Source of the DNA: Martensiomyces pterosporus
Lineage: Eukaryota > Kickxellomycota > Kickxellomycetes > Kickxellales > Kickxellaceae
Assembly (NCBI GenBank): GCA_025201845.1
Contig: MU603957.1
Span: 94,986-158,985, forward strand
Length of the DNA stretch: 64,000 nucleotides
Reading direction: 5' to 3'
Shown: positions 37,487-46,817 of the stretch, piece by piece
Layout of the letters: the number at the start of each line of letters is the position of its first letter
Position numbering within the stretch: position 1 is the stretch's first letter
The notes under the pieces: generated by a model
Database searches by the model: none
The model's input: only the letters and a program-made list of their open reading frames with translations
Told to the model about the DNA's origin: nothing
Position numbers and translations under genes: made by a program

Positions 37487-38419
37487 ATGGGTCTTGGCAA
37501 AGTTAAAATTCAAGGCCTTTATGGACTGCCAAAGTCACGCACCGCCATAACGCCCGATGTGGTCAGGTCTGTAGCGCAGTACTTCAAGCAGCACCGCGGA
37601 AAGGTGCTTGGGCTGACTGGCGCCGGCGTAAGCGTTCTCTCAGGGATCCCGGACTACCGCGGGTCCAGGGGCACATACCGGGTGCACGGCGAGTACATAC
37701 CGATTCTGCACCACGAGCTAGTGACGCAGCACTCGTCGCGGCAGCGGTACTGGGCGCGATCGTTCTTTGGCATCCGCCCGGCATTCAAGGCCGAGCCCAA
37801 TGCGATCCATCACTCATTCGCCAAGCTCGAACAAAACGGGTATCTCTCGGGGCTGATCACGCAAAACGTCGACGGGCTGCATCTGCAGGCTGGCAGTCGC
37901 AATGTGCTGGAGCTACATGGGACACTGAAGAACGTCCGCTGCCTGAGCTGCGGCCAGGTCGAGGGCAGAGACGAGTTCCAGGGCAGGCTGGAGACACTCA
38001 ACCCGGAGTGGGTGGTGTTTTGGCGAAAGATGGTTGACTCGGGCGAGGAGCCTCCGCGGAGGCCGGATGGCGATGTGGATCTGCCGCCCAATCTCAGGTA
38101 CGAGGACTTCAAGTACCCCATGTGCGGCCACTGCAATACGGGCAACTACATGCCCACCGTGGTATTCTTCGGCGGGAACGTCGCTGACGATGTAAGGGAG
38201 CAGTCGTATAAGATGGTCGACGACGCCGAGGCACTGTTTGTGTGCGGCACGAGTTTGGCTACTTTCAGTGCCTACCGGCTGGTCAAGCGCGCGCGGGAGC
38301 AAGGGAAGCAGGTGATGATTGTCAACTTTGGAGAGACTAGAGGCGACAGCGATGCGACGGTAAAGCTCGAGACACCGGCCGAGGACCTGCTACCGCTGCT
38401 TGTTCAATCGAGCCTATAA
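37487..38419 (+). CDS. SIRT4-type (class II) sirtuin, NAD-dependent deacylase
   Basis: A 310-aa sirtuin. Motifs: LTGAGVSVLSGIPDYRG (NAD loop, about residues 42-58), RYWARSFFG, TQNVDGLHLQAGS (about 124-136) with catalytic His in ELHG (about 143), zinc cysteines in CLSCG (about 153-156) and CGHC (about 213-216), VVFFGGNV and CGTSLATFSAYR. RYWAR plus the PDGDVDLP segment are diagnostic of SIRT4-type enzymes, which act in mitochondria as lipoamidase, deacylase or ADP-ribosyltransferase. The ATG at 37487 (MGLGKVKIQG) gives the family length (human SIRT4 is 314 aa). An in-frame ATG at 37247 would add 80 poorly conserved residues with a hydrophobic stretch, so a longer targeting form cannot be excluded. 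Confidence 0.9.
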   Translation: MGLGKVKIQGLYGLPKSRTAITPDVVRSVAQYFKQHRGKVLGLTGAGVSVLSGIPDYRGSRGTYRVHGEYIPILHHELVTQHSSRQRYWARSFFGIRPAFKAEPNAIHHSFAKLEQNGYLSGLITQNVDGLHLQAGSRNVLELHGTLKNVRCLSCGQVEGRDEFQGRLETLNPEWVVFWRKMVDSGEEPPRRPDGDVDLPPNLRYEDFKYPMCGHCNTGNYMPTVVFFGGNVADDVREQSYKMVDDAEALFVCGTSLATFSAYRLVKRAREQGKQVMIVNFGETRGDSDATVKLETPAEDLLPLLVQSSL

Positions 38420-38578
38420 ATACGGCAAAGGAAATCTGGATATATGCAACCCATAGTGGCATTTTCCTGGACAGCATGTCTGTGGCAGCATCCTCTTTCC
38501 GTGGCGCTTGGCATTTTGCACTCGTCGCTGCTTAGCTAGTGTCTCCTGCATTCTTACATATATTCCCCATTTCCCGGC

Positions 38579-39454
38579 ATGGACTCACCAACAGCAGTAG
38601 TCTCGGCCCTTGTGGCGGCGCTCGCCGCATTGGACGCGCAGCAAAAGGCACTGGTGGCCAAACTAGAGGGCATCCATGCGCAGCTTGGGCAGAGCGGGCA
38701 GCAGGACGAGGAGCTTTTGCCAACCTTGACGCTCTACATCAACAAAGCAAGCTACATCCAGCGCAGGATGATGCTGATTCACTCGCGTGTGGGCGACCTG
38801 AAACGGCGATCAGACAGACTGCGCGAGCACTGGGCCAAGCATAGCAGACAGGTAGCTGGGTGGATCGAGCAAGAGCGCAGCCGCCATGTTCCCACTGCTG
38901 CCACATTGCATCTCCCGGCAAATAGCCATGCTGCTCCACGCGTATCGTCCATGCCGCCATCACCAGTACAGCCGAGCCTGGGCAAAAGAGGCGAATGGAG
39001 CAGACCTGGTACTCTGCTACGGGCGTCAGAAGCCACTGCAGACAGGAGCCTGGATGCCGATGATGCGCCTGGAATAGCCACTCTGGACCTGGTGGCAGGG
39101 TTGCCGGAAATGAAGTTGGGCTCTGCAAAGGAGGCAGAGGCAGAGGCAGAGGCAGAGGCAGAGGCAGAGGCTGTGAGCGCAGGTGGCAGGCTGGCTGAAC
39201 AAGCTCCACCAGCAACCGCGCACGAACAGTGGCCACAGTCGCCGCCTACTGGAGCCGGATTCAGAACTCCGCTGCCGGCCTCTGCATCAAATCCTTCCTC
39301 TGAAACCACCACTCCTCGTGCACTTGCACAGCCCGGCTCCCCTCATCCAGGAGGCACCTCCCCTGGCACGGCCGCTAAAGCGCCAGAAATAACGCAGATT
39401 GCCTCGATCAAGCGCAAGGGCAAGCGGCGAGTCCGGGTTCCGACCATCGACTGA
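38579..39454 (+). CDS. Coiled-coil protein, possibly BLOC-1 pallidin-like
   Basis: A 291-aa protein. Residues 1-105 are helical coiled coil; the segment IQRRMMLIHSRVGDLKRRSD (about 61-80) resembles the C-terminal helix of pallidin (BLOC1S6: IRKEMLMLHEKTSKLKKRA). BLOC-1 works in endosome to lysosome-related organelle traffic. The remaining two thirds are Ser/Pro/Ala-rich, with a perfect (Glu-Ala)7 run at about residues 185-198 from GAGGCA units, and end in a basic KRKGKRRVRVP tail. The assignment rests on a short helical match, so other coiled-coil adaptors (snapin, KxDL) are possible. The ATG at 38579 is the first in frame. Confidence 0.5.
   Translation: MDSPTAVVSALVAALAALDAQQKALVAKLEGIHAQLGQSGQQDEELLPTLTLYINKASYIQRRMMLIHSRVGDLKRRSDRLREHWAKHSRQVAGWIEQERSRHVPTAATLHLPANSHAAPRVSSMPPSPVQPSLGKRGEWSRPGTLLRASEATADRSLDADDAPGIATLDLVAGLPEMKLGSAKEAEAEAEAEAEAEAVSAGGRLAEQAPPATAHEQWPQSPPTGAGFRTPLPASASNPSSETTTPRALAQPGSPHPGGTSPGTAAKAPEITQIASIKRKGKRRVRVPTID
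39131..39172. repeat. (GAGGCA)7 in-frame hexanucleotide repeat
   Basis: Six GAGGCA units plus a final GAGGCT encode (Glu-Ala)7 in the pallidin-like protein. It is an in-frame, length-variable type of repeat. Confidence 0.95.
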
Positions 39455-39771
39455 GCGGTGCGGGCGCCAGAGTTCCGTTCAGCGCTGCAGGCGTCTGGCG
39501 TGTTCTCTCCCTCCTTGCTTGGGTGATTCCCCAGACATTGTCGTTAGTCACTTATTCTGTAAAGAGCAACTGCCTGCCCCCTGGAAGCAGCTTCGCTACA
39601 GCGACTACTACGCTACTGTGAGAGTGGTCTGACGCTGTTGCCCAATTTGGCCCGGACAGCTTGCGCTCAAACGCCCCCAAAAAATAGCGAAAAGTACACT
39701 CGATGGCAAATCACCATCCGCGCCGCTCTAAGCAGAGAGAATTTTTCCAGCCTCTCCCACGGCGAACAAAT

Positions 39772-39781
39772 CTATAAAAAA
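39772..39781 (+). promoter_or_regulatory. Upstream TATA box of the permease
   Basis: CTATAAAAAA about 485 bp before the ATG. With the second site at 39899 it suggests two alternative start regions or a long leader. Confidence 0.45.
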
Positions 39782-39898
39782 GCACCCGCCGCCACGGTTA
39801 CCCCTCGTTTGCAATCCACTTCCGAAACACTGTCTCCTCCCTAGACGCTTCTCTTCTAGCACTTGTGGTATCTCGCGGAAGAACAAGCAGAGCGCTGC

Positions 39899-39908
39899 CT
39901 TATAAAAA
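39899..39908 (+). promoter_or_regulatory. Downstream TATA box of the permease
   Basis: CTTATAAAAA about 355 bp before the ATG, followed by a CT-rich leader resembling that of GNA1. Confidence 0.5.
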
Positions 39909-40261
39909 CGCCTGGCAGCCATTACCTCGGACTAAATCAACCACATCTGGCACAACAGTCCCCTCCGCGCCTGGCCCTCCTTCATTGCTCTTCATCCTAG
40001 CCTCCTCCGCTCAAGGCTGCTTGCAGAAAACCTTCCCTTGTTCTAAACCGGGTTTGTAGATGGCATTCTTCTACTTTGGAACAAGCGCACACCACGTTGG
40101 CAGAGACGTTGATCTGAACTAAGAGACTCCTCGTTTCCGCTCTTCCTTACCGTATATCACCCACCACCACTCCAAAGGGTCTATTCACCCCCCCCCCCGC
40201 ACATACACCGCGGCAAGCACAAAGTCGTTTCTATTTCTTCCTTGAGAGGGAAAGCCCAACC

Positions 40262-42115
40262 ATGCCGTTTTCCTTGTTCAAAAAGCCCTCGGCTGGGGCT
40301 GCAGGCATGCCAGCGATCGAGGAGATCACCATTGATTCGCCGTCTGGTCCTCTCTCGGGCCTGACTCCCAGCGCATCGCAGCTGCAGATTTCTGCGTCCG
40401 CCACGCCAGAGAAGGACGACACCGGCGTCTACGCAACCGACGTATCCGATGCCGAGTACCAGGAGAAGCGCTCTGAAGACAGCAGAGCCCCTCCCATGGT
40501 CACCGCCACCGACCTCAAGCGCACCCTGCGTCCACGCCACATGACCATGATCAGCATCGGCGGCACAATCGGCACCGGTCTGTTCGTCGGCAGCGGCTCT
40601 TCGCTGTCCCAGGCTGGACCAGCGGGTGCTCTGGTTGCCTATATGATTTGTGCCGTCATGGTCCTCTGCGTGCTGCAGTCCCTGGCCGAAGTCGCCACGT
40701 ACATGCCTGTCTCTGGCTCGTTCACTACCTACGGCATCCGCTTCCTCGACCCTGCTCTGGGCTTCGCTCTTGGGTGGAATTATTACTACTCGTTTATCAC
40801 GGTAGTGGCCGCCGACCTTGTGGCTGCATCGATCTTGGTTCAGTTCTGGCTGCCTGACATCACAGGCATCTGGGCGTCCTTTGCCCTGCTGATCATCATG
40901 GTGCTCATCAATGCCTTTGGCGCCAGCTCGTTTGGCGAGGGCGAGTTTTACATGGCGCTGGTCAAAGTGGTTGCCGTCATTGCCTTTGTTATCGTCGGCG
41001 TCATTGTCGCTGCGGGCGGCATTGGCCACCGCACGTATGGATTTGACAACTGGAAGATCGAAGGCGCGCCCTTCCACAACGGGTTTGGTGGCTTGATGTC
41101 GTGCTTCATTGTGGCTGGATTCAGCTTCCAGGGAACCGAGATGATCGGCGTCACCGCCGGCGAGTCCAAGAACCCGCGTAGAGACGTGCCGCGTGCCATC
41201 CGCTCGGCATTCTGGCGCGTGCTGCTGTTCTACATCTGCACCATCTTCGTTATCGGCCTGATTGTCCCGTGGAGCGACCCCCGCCTGATCGACAGCTCGG
41301 TGGACAATGTTGCGCAGTCGCCTTTTGTCATCATGTTCCAGAATGCTGGCATCAACTGGGGCGCGCACGTCCTCAACGCCGTTATCCTCACCTCCGTCCT
41401 ATCTGCCGGCAACTCGGGCCTGTACCTGACCACGCGCACCCTCTACACGCTGTCCAAGGACGGCATGGCGCCCAAGATATTTGGCCGCACGCTGAAGAAC
41501 GGCACTCCATGGACTGCCCTGGCATTCAACACCGTGGTGTCGCTGGCCCTGTTCGCCATTTCATTTATTGGCAACCAGGTCATCTACACGTGGCTGGTCA
41601 ACCTGAGTGGCATCAGTGGGTTCATGGCGTGGGCTGGAATCTCGGCTGAGCAGTGGCGCTTCCGCCGTGCCTACGTGCGCCAGGGATACCGCGTCGAGGA
41701 CCTGCCCTACAAGTCGTTCATGTTCCCTCTGTGCCCCATTTTCGCTGGCGTGCTCCTCTTTATCGTCATCTTTGGACAGGGATACCCGGCGTTCCAGAAT
41801 GGCTTCGACTCCACCTTGTTCTTCTCCGCCTACATTGGCATCCCGGCGTTCATCATCGTCTATGCGGTGTGGAAGGTCGTGAAGAAGACCAAGTGGGTCA
41901 AGCTCGACGAGGTTGACGTCATCACGGATTCGTGGATTGCGCAGGGTCTCGATAAGAACATGGATGACGAGGACGAGGACGAGGACGGCAAGAGTCCTTG
42001 GTGGAAGTTTTGGGCCGGATGGAGGTTCCCTTTGCCGAAGAAGGAGGGCCAAAGCGAGACGCCCGTTCCTCAGGACCTGAGCCTCGGGCCCGAGGTCAAG
42101 CACGCTGAGTACTGA
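40262..42115 (+). CDS. Amino acid permease, fungal YAT/Gap1 family
   Basis: A 617-aa APC-superfamily transporter. After an 85-residue cytosolic tail, LKRTLRPRHMTMISIGGTIGTGLFVGSG marks the start of TM1 with the GTIGTGLF substrate-binding loop. About 12 membrane helices follow. The family motif FSFQGTEMIGVTAGESKNPRRDVPRAI lies at about residues 287-313. The C-terminal tail is acidic (DDEDEDEDGK) and contains WWKFWAGWRFP. It imports amino acids by H+ symport at the plasma membrane; substrate range cannot be told from sequence. Lys residues near both ends could be ubiquitination sites for nitrogen-regulated turnover, as in Gap1. Strong codon bias and two TATA boxes suggest regulated, high expression. 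Confidence 0.95.
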   Translation: MPFSLFKKPSAGAAGMPAIEEITIDSPSGPLSGLTPSASQLQISASATPEKDDTGVYATDVSDAEYQEKRSEDSRAPPMVTATDLKRTLRPRHMTMISIGGTIGTGLFVGSGSSLSQAGPAGALVAYMICAVMVLCVLQSLAEVATYMPVSGSFTTYGIRFLDPALGFALGWNYYYSFITVVAADLVAASILVQFWLPDITGIWASFALLIIMVLINAFGASSFGEGEFYMALVKVVAVIAFVIVGVIVAAGGIGHRTYGFDNWKIEGAPFHNGFGGLMSCFIVAGFSFQGTEMIGVTAGESKNPRRDVPRAIRSAFWRVLLFYICTIFVIGLIVPWSDPRLIDSSVDNVAQSPFVIMFQNAGINWGAHVLNAVILTSVLSAGNSGLYLTTRTLYTLSKDGMAPKIFGRTLKNGTPWTALAFNTVVSLALFAISFIGNQVIYTWLVNLSGISGFMAWAGISAEQWRFRRAYVRQGYRVEDLPYKSFMFPLCPIFAGVLLFIVIFGQGYPAFQNGFDSTLFFSAYIGIPAFIIVYAVWKVVKKTKWVKLDEVDVITDSWIAQGLDKNMDDEDEDEDGKSPWWKFWAGWRFPLPKKEGQSETPVPQDLSLGPEVKHAEY

Positions 42116-42534
42116 TCTATTTTCTACCATAGCGTGCGGTCTCGCCGTTCAAAAGAACTACGCACGCTCTAGAGATTCTGCTTTTGATACGCGCTCTTTG
42201 TAAAATGAATAAACACCAATTGGCAGCAAGGACAAGGGCCTGTGGCCGGAGCACGGGTCTTTCTCCGTGCGCCTCCTGCCGCTCAGCTAGCCAATATTCA
42301 GATGTACAGCAGCGCAAAAGTAGGCAGCAAATCGAGTAACCAAATGCACTCACGTGACACGCCACCACAAATCCCAGAAACCCTGCAGCACGAATATTAG
42401 TTCTGGGTTTTGCATCGCAGAGGGGACGCGGCGCCGGCTTTCTCGATGGCTACACATCCGTTGTATCATTTCCGCAACAAAAAAGGCACGGAGCCGCCAT
42501 ACAATTTACTTGTTTGTTTATTTATTGCTCAGCG
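42116..42534. other. Region between the permease and CDK7
   Basis: About 420 bp. AATAAA near 42208 is a likely polyadenylation signal of the permease. The remainder is the presumed CDK7 promoter. No other gene. Confidence 0.55.
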
Positions 42535-43638
42535 ATGGAGACAAAGGCGATCCTCGGAGAGGAGATTAACAAGGAGACAGAGTCGCTGTACAAGAAGGAG
42601 CGCAAGCTCGGCGAGGGCACTTACGCCGTGGTGTACTTGGGCCGGCACATAAAGACTGGGCGGCAGGTGGCAATCAAGAAGATCAAGCTGGGCAGCATGC
42701 GCAGCGGGCTGGATATGTCCGCCATCCGCGAAGTCAAGGCCCTGCGCGAGCTGCGGCACCCAAACGTCGTTGAGCTGATCGACGTATTCTCGCACAAGAC
42801 CAACCTCAACCTGGTCCTCGAGTATCTGGACACCGACTTGGAAATAGTGATCAAGGACACAAGCCTGGTATTCATGCCGTCCGACATCAAGAGCTGGATG
42901 CTCCAGGCCCTTCGCGGGCTGGACCACTGCCACCGCAGCTGGTTCTTGCACCGCGACCTGAAGCCCAACAACTTTCTGATCGCATCTGACGGACAGCTGA
43001 AGCTGGCGGATTTTGGTCTGGCGCGCGACTTTGGCGATGTGTCCAGAGTGATGACGTCGCAGACGGTCACCCGCTGGTACCGAGCGCCCGAGCTGCTGTT
43101 CGGTGCGAAGAACTACACGGGGGCCATAGACATCTGGGCCATGGGGTGTATTTTTGCTGAGCTGCTCCTCCGCACCCCCTACCTGCCTGGCGACTCGGAC
43201 ATGAATCAGCTGAAGACGATATTCAGGGCCCTGGGGACGCCGACGGAGGACGATTGGCCTGGGATGGCCAAGCTGCCGGCGTATGTCGAGTTTGAGAAGT
43301 TCCCCAAGAACCCGCTCAACGCCTTGTTCACGGCCGCGGGGCACGATGTGCTGGACCTGATGGGCAGGATGCTGACGTACAACCCGGTTGGCAGGATCAC
43401 TGCGGCGCAGGCCCTCGCGCACCCGTACTTTGCTAATTTGCCACGGCCGACTCCTCCGGCCAAGCTGCCAAAGCCGGTCAAGGCGCCGACCGACGACGAT
43501 AAGGAGGCGAGTAGGAAGAGGCAGTTCGGCGAGGCATTTGAGGATGCGTTTGCGCAGAGCGGTGCGGCGACAGAGAGCCTTCACGGTGCAGAGCCAGCGG
43601 CGAAGAAGATGGATTTGCGGATATCTTCTCCCGCGTAG
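42535..43638 (+). CDS. CDK7: Cyclin-dependent kinase 7 (Kin28), TFIIH kinase
   Basis: A 367-aa protein kinase. Motifs: GEGTYAVVYLG (glycine loop, about residues 27-37), VAIKKIK (ATP Lys), DMSAIREVKALREL (cyclin-binding helix, in place of PSTAIRE), HRDLKPNN (about 139-146), DFGLARDFG (about 159), VTRWYRAPELLFGAKNYT (about 179-196) and ALGTPTEDDWP. The pattern TYAVVYLG plus LKPNN plus LLFGAK is that of CDK7/Kin28, which with cyclin H and MAT1 phosphorylates the RNA polymerase II CTD. A 60-residue C-terminal tail is charged and ends KKMDLRIS. The ATG at 42535 begins the kinase-proximal N-terminus. Confidence 0.95.
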   Translation: METKAILGEEINKETESLYKKERKLGEGTYAVVYLGRHIKTGRQVAIKKIKLGSMRSGLDMSAIREVKALRELRHPNVVELIDVFSHKTNLNLVLEYLDTDLEIVIKDTSLVFMPSDIKSWMLQALRGLDHCHRSWFLHRDLKPNNFLIASDGQLKLADFGLARDFGDVSRVMTSQTVTRWYRAPELLFGAKNYTGAIDIWAMGCIFAELLLRTPYLPGDSDMNQLKTIFRALGTPTEDDWPGMAKLPAYVEFEKFPKNPLNALFTAAGHDVLDLMGRMLTYNPVGRITAAQALAHPYFANLPRPTPPAKLPKPVKAPTDDDKEASRKRQFGEAFEDAFAQSGAATESLHGAEPAAKKMDLRISSPA

Positions 43639-44018
43639 CCCTTCGTTTTTCCCGTATCTTCTCACATCCACATTGTTTCAATCGAACCACTCCCTGCTCA
43701 GTCTTTTGCTCTGCGTCGCTTCAGCGGACCAGACCACTCCCCCCCCATCGATTTCATGCTCGCGCTGCCATTTCCGCCGCCGGACATTCCTTGTGCGAAG
43801 TAAGGCTGACTCCGAGGAGTTGTGAGGTCAGCGGAGCAGCGGAGGGCAATATAAAAGACCCTAGCGCCTTTGCGGCATGGAGCGCACGGCATAAACACCG
43901 GGCTAACCTCCCTTGCTCAGCCAGCCGCTCTTTCACCTCCAGATACCCGCTTCCTGGCTGCATATTATACGCACACTTCCCCTCCTTCGCTGTAGCCGCG
44001 TGCGCAGAGAGCACCAGC
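43639..44018. other. Region between CDK7 and the CDF transporter
   Basis: About 380 bp with the CDK7 3' flank and the promoter and leader of the next gene, including a TATA box at 43849-43857. The leader is open in the same frame as the transporter but lacks conserved sequence. Confidence 0.55.
43849..43857 (+). promoter_or_regulatory. TATA box of the CDF transporter
   Basis: ATATAAAAG lies about 170 bp upstream of the ATG at 44019, in good agreement with spacing at other genes in this window. Confidence 0.55.
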
Positions 44019-45428
44019 ATGAGCAGCCAGTACTACCGGTGCCTGGGCAATTCGCTTCTAGGGCACTCGCTGGCCATTTCCCAGCGCCGCCTCATTCAGC
44101 CTCAATCTGCCTGCCTTCGCTCGCGGAGAAGGCACACCGGCAGCACCGCCGGCAGCAGAAAGTGGACCGCACAGGAACTAGCGACGCTGCGTGACTCGGC
44201 CAGCAACTTTTCAAGCCTCTCGGGCGTTTTGCGCACCAGGCACCGCTCAACCGACTCCAAGACCGACGGCGCGCACTCACACGTGCACTCACACGGGCTG
44301 TTTAGCGCGCACTCGCATGTGCACTCCAGCGAGGAGACGGCGTCCAAGATCGACCTTCTGGAGCACCACAGGGCCGGGTCGCGCATAACGCTAGTGGGCA
44401 TGGGCGCCAACCTGGGTATGAGCGTGATGAAGGGTGCCGCTGGCGTGCACTTCCACAGCTCCGCATTGCTGGCTGACGCAGCGCACTCGCTGAGCGATAT
44501 TCTGGGCGACTTGGTGACGCTGTACACGTTCCGCAAGTCGCGGCAGCCGGCAGATGCATCGCATCCGTATGGGTACGGAAGGTATGAGGCACTGGGAACG
44601 CTCTTTGTCAGTGCGTTTTTGGTCGCGGCTGGAATGGGGATTGGAATGCACGCGCTGGAACAGGTCGTGCACTTCCTGCCGGATCTGATGACGGCCACGG
44701 CTGCGGTGTCGCCCAGCACTGTGGCGGAGGCTGCACAGGCGGTCACCAAAGATGCGGCGGCGGCTGCTGCTGCTGCCCAAGGCTCCGCCAGCAGCGGCAG
44801 CTCGCTTCTCCCGTTTGTGCACTCGCACGCGCATGATGCGCCCATGGTGGTGGATGGCAGCGTGGTGGTGGATCCGCGCGCGATCTGGTTCGCCGTGGCC
44901 TCGATAGCCGTCAACGAGGCCCTCTTCCAGGCGACCATGAAAGTAGGCAAGCGCACCAAGTCCAACGTCCTCATTGCCAACGCCTGGCACCACCGCAGCG
45001 ACGCCCTCACGAGCCTTGTCTCTGTGGGAGCCATCGGCGGAGCCATCATGGGGTTCCCCATCCTCGATGCCATCGGGGGACTGGTGGTCAGCGGAATGCT
45101 GGCCAAGAGCGGCATAGAGATGACTATGGCCGCCATTAGGGAGATCACGGATACGCCCCCGCCAAAGCAGCTTTCGGGTGAAGTGGAGGAGGCCCTTGGC
45201 GGCATCGTCAGAGAGCTGCCGCAAGTCAAGGGGTTCTCCAGTGTGCACTGCCGCAAGTCAGGGCCGTTTATCCACGTTAACGCAGCATTCGAGTTTGATC
45301 CCAGCGAGAGTGCAGCCGAGATTGAGCATGTTCTGTGGCATGTCAGAGCGGATCTGAGGGCGAGACTCAAGTTCGTCCAGCACATCGACATAGACGTCAG
45401 GACAAGGCCGAATGAGCAAGGCAGCTAA
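44019..45428 (+). CDS. CDF-family cation efflux transporter, mitochondrial MMT type
   Basis: A 469-aa cation diffusion facilitator. Two membrane HxxxD metal sites are visible: HSLSD (about residue 155) and HHRSD (about 324). A His-rich segment (HSHVHSHGLFSAHSHVHS, about 86-103) precedes the first helix, and HSHAHDA lies in an Ala-rich loop near 270. ADASHPYGYGRYEALG and IPFPILDAIGG-type helices are typical of the Mmt1/2 and ZnT9-like branch. The N-terminus is rich in Arg and Ser and could be a mitochondrial presequence, consistent with Mmt iron export. Metal specificity (Fe, Mn or Zn) is not decided by sequence. The ATG at 44019 was chosen over the open leader upstream. Confidence 0.9.
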   Translation: MSSQYYRCLGNSLLGHSLAISQRRLIQPQSACLRSRRRHTGSTAGSRKWTAQELATLRDSASNFSSLSGVLRTRHRSTDSKTDGAHSHVHSHGLFSAHSHVHSSEETASKIDLLEHHRAGSRITLVGMGANLGMSVMKGAAGVHFHSSALLADAAHSLSDILGDLVTLYTFRKSRQPADASHPYGYGRYEALGTLFVSAFLVAAGMGIGMHALEQVVHFLPDLMTATAAVSPSTVAEAAQAVTKDAAAAAAAAQGSASSGSSLLPFVHSHAHDAPMVVDGSVVVDPRAIWFAVASIAVNEALFQATMKVGKRTKSNVLIANAWHHRSDALTSLVSVGAIGGAIMGFPILDAIGGLVVSGMLAKSGIEMTMAAIREITDTPPPKQLSGEVEEALGGIVRELPQVKGFSSVHCRKSGPFIHVNAAFEFDPSESAAEIEHVLWHVRADLRARLKFVQHIDIDVRTRPNEQGS

Positions 45429-45713
45429 GCCTTAGAGACAAGCAAATGCTGGCGGACAGCCAGGCAGCAGGCGCTGCAGCGCCCAGAGTACGTGTGTATT
45501 TTATAGGCCTTGTTTTATATGGATGAAAGAGAGAGAGAGAGAAGAAAGAAAGGAAAAGAACGTATTAAGGTGTGAGCGGCTGTAGTGAGAGCCAGCAGCG
45601 TGTGCTGGCTCCACAAGACACCATCACCAGCTGAAGTAGGAGGGGTTCATTTTGGTCTCTATAGGCAGGGCGGGGGCAGTAGCGGGGGCAGCAAGCGGCA
45701 CCACGGGCAGAGA

Positions 45714-46817
45714 TTACTGCATCAGGGTCAGCTCATGGAAGGCCACACCGACGATGTTGTATGGCTCCTCGCCCTCAATCTCGATGCGGATCTTGGCGCT
45801 GTCCTCGTAGCGCTCAAAGATAAACGGCTTGGTGATGAGCGCCTGCACCAGACGCCTGATAACAAACGGCATCTCGCCCAGGACGTCGATGTCGTGGAGC
45901 CGCTGCGAGGGCCGGGCATCGTAGGTGAGCTTCACCCTCTTCCCGTCGACAGTCTTGCCCTCCGACGTGATGACCACCCTCTGCGGGAGCATGTACCCGC
46001 TCCCGTTCTCGTCCTTGATCTCGTCGTGGAACTCGACCTTGTTCTCCCAAAACACAGCCTTCAGCTTGCCGTCCTGCGTCAGCCCAGCATTCGAGCAGTT
46101 GACCTTGCCGACGTTCTCCGGGGTGACGTACTGCAGGAGGTTGAACGTGTCAGTGTCCTTCTGCCCATCCGTCGCGCCCTCTCTCTGCCCCGTGAAGAAG
46201 CACATGTTCCACTGGGCACCCACGTTGTACGGCATGATGTTGCCCGAATGCGCATGGATAAACAGCCCGACGCCCTGGGACTTGAACTTTGTGCCTCCGA
46301 TGTTGCACTCGGCCACGACCGTTCCGGCCGGGTAGAAGTAGTGGGCTGCGGTTCCATCCCCAATGTGGTTCTTTCCATCGCCGATCTTGTATCCATCGCT
46401 CGTACGCGTAAACTCAAAGCTGGCCTCCACGCCCTTCGAATGGCGCTCCTTTCCAGCCGTGTACTTCACGCTGAGCTTGGTGTAGTCATCGTTCCAGGAC
46501 ATCGCCAGGCCCTTGCACTCGTACTGCTGGCTGTCGTTCCTGACCTTCAGGTTGTGCCCGTTGTGCGTCTCAAAGACACACGGGTGGCCCGGCGCAAAAA
46601 ACATTGCGTTTGTCTCGACCGTCGTGGTCAGAGCCAGATAGACCCACGCTATTTGCACGAACCCGACGCATCCGTTCTCCAGATGAAAGTACATTGTCTG
46701 CGTTTCGGAGCCCGTGCTGTCGCGCTGCCAGGCAAAGTCCTTGGGCACGGCCTGTGTGGCTACTGGGTGCCCGTCGTGCACGAGCGACGCGGCTGTAATT
46801 GTCTTCTTGAGAACCAT
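45714..46817 (-). CDS. SVF1: Survival factor Svf1 family protein
   Basis: A 367-aa protein of the fungal Svf1 family. Conserved stretches include TETQTMYFHLENGCVGFVQIAW-like sequence (about residues 37-58), GKERHSKGVEASFEF, AHYFYPAGTVVAECN (about 162-176), GLFIHAHSGNIMPYNVGAQWNM and the C-terminal NIVGVAFHELTLMQ. The protein has a double lipocalin-like fold. Yeast Svf1 is needed for oxidative-stress survival and has been reported to move ceramides from ER to Golgi. Length is close to yeast (481) minus loops. The start at 46817 (MVLKKTITAA) is the first true ATG; the yeast N-terminus is an amphipathic membrane-binding helix. Confidence 0.92.
   Translation of the reverse strand: MVLKKTITAASLVHDGHPVATQAVPKDFAWQRDSTGSETQTMYFHLENGCVGFVQIAWVYLALTTTVETNAMFFAPGHPCVFETHNGHNLKVRNDSQQYECKGLAMSWNDDYTKLSVKYTAGKERHSKGVEASFEFTRTSDGYKIGDGKNHIGDGTAAHYFYPAGTVVAECNIGGTKFKSQGVGLFIHAHSGNIMPYNVGAQWNMCFFTGQREGATDGQKDTDTFNLLQYVTPENVGKVNCSNAGLTQDGKLKAVFWENKVEFHDEIKDENGSGYMLPQRVVITSEGKTVDGKRVKLTYDARPSQRLHDIDVLGEMPFVIRRLVQALITKPFIFERYEDSAKIRIEIEGEEPYNIVGVAFHELTLMQ

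Larger units (their letters stand above)
39455..40261. other. Promoter region of the amino acid permease
   Basis: About 800 bp with no gene. Two TATA boxes lie at 39772-39781 and 39899-39908, followed by a long CT/AC-rich leader. An 11-base poly-C run at 40188-40198 sits just before the coding sequence. Confidence 0.55.

Noticed and set aside
40181..41368. 395-codon minus-strand frame opposite the permease
   Set aside because: Antisense shadow of the permease; hydrophilic, compositionally odd translation.
42529..43671. 380-codon minus-strand frame opposite CDK7
   Set aside because: Antisense shadow of a kinase with all catalytic motifs intact.
44102..45391. 429-codon minus-strand frame opposite the CDF transporter
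   Set aside because: Antisense shadow of a clearly conserved gene; codon bias belongs to the plus strand.
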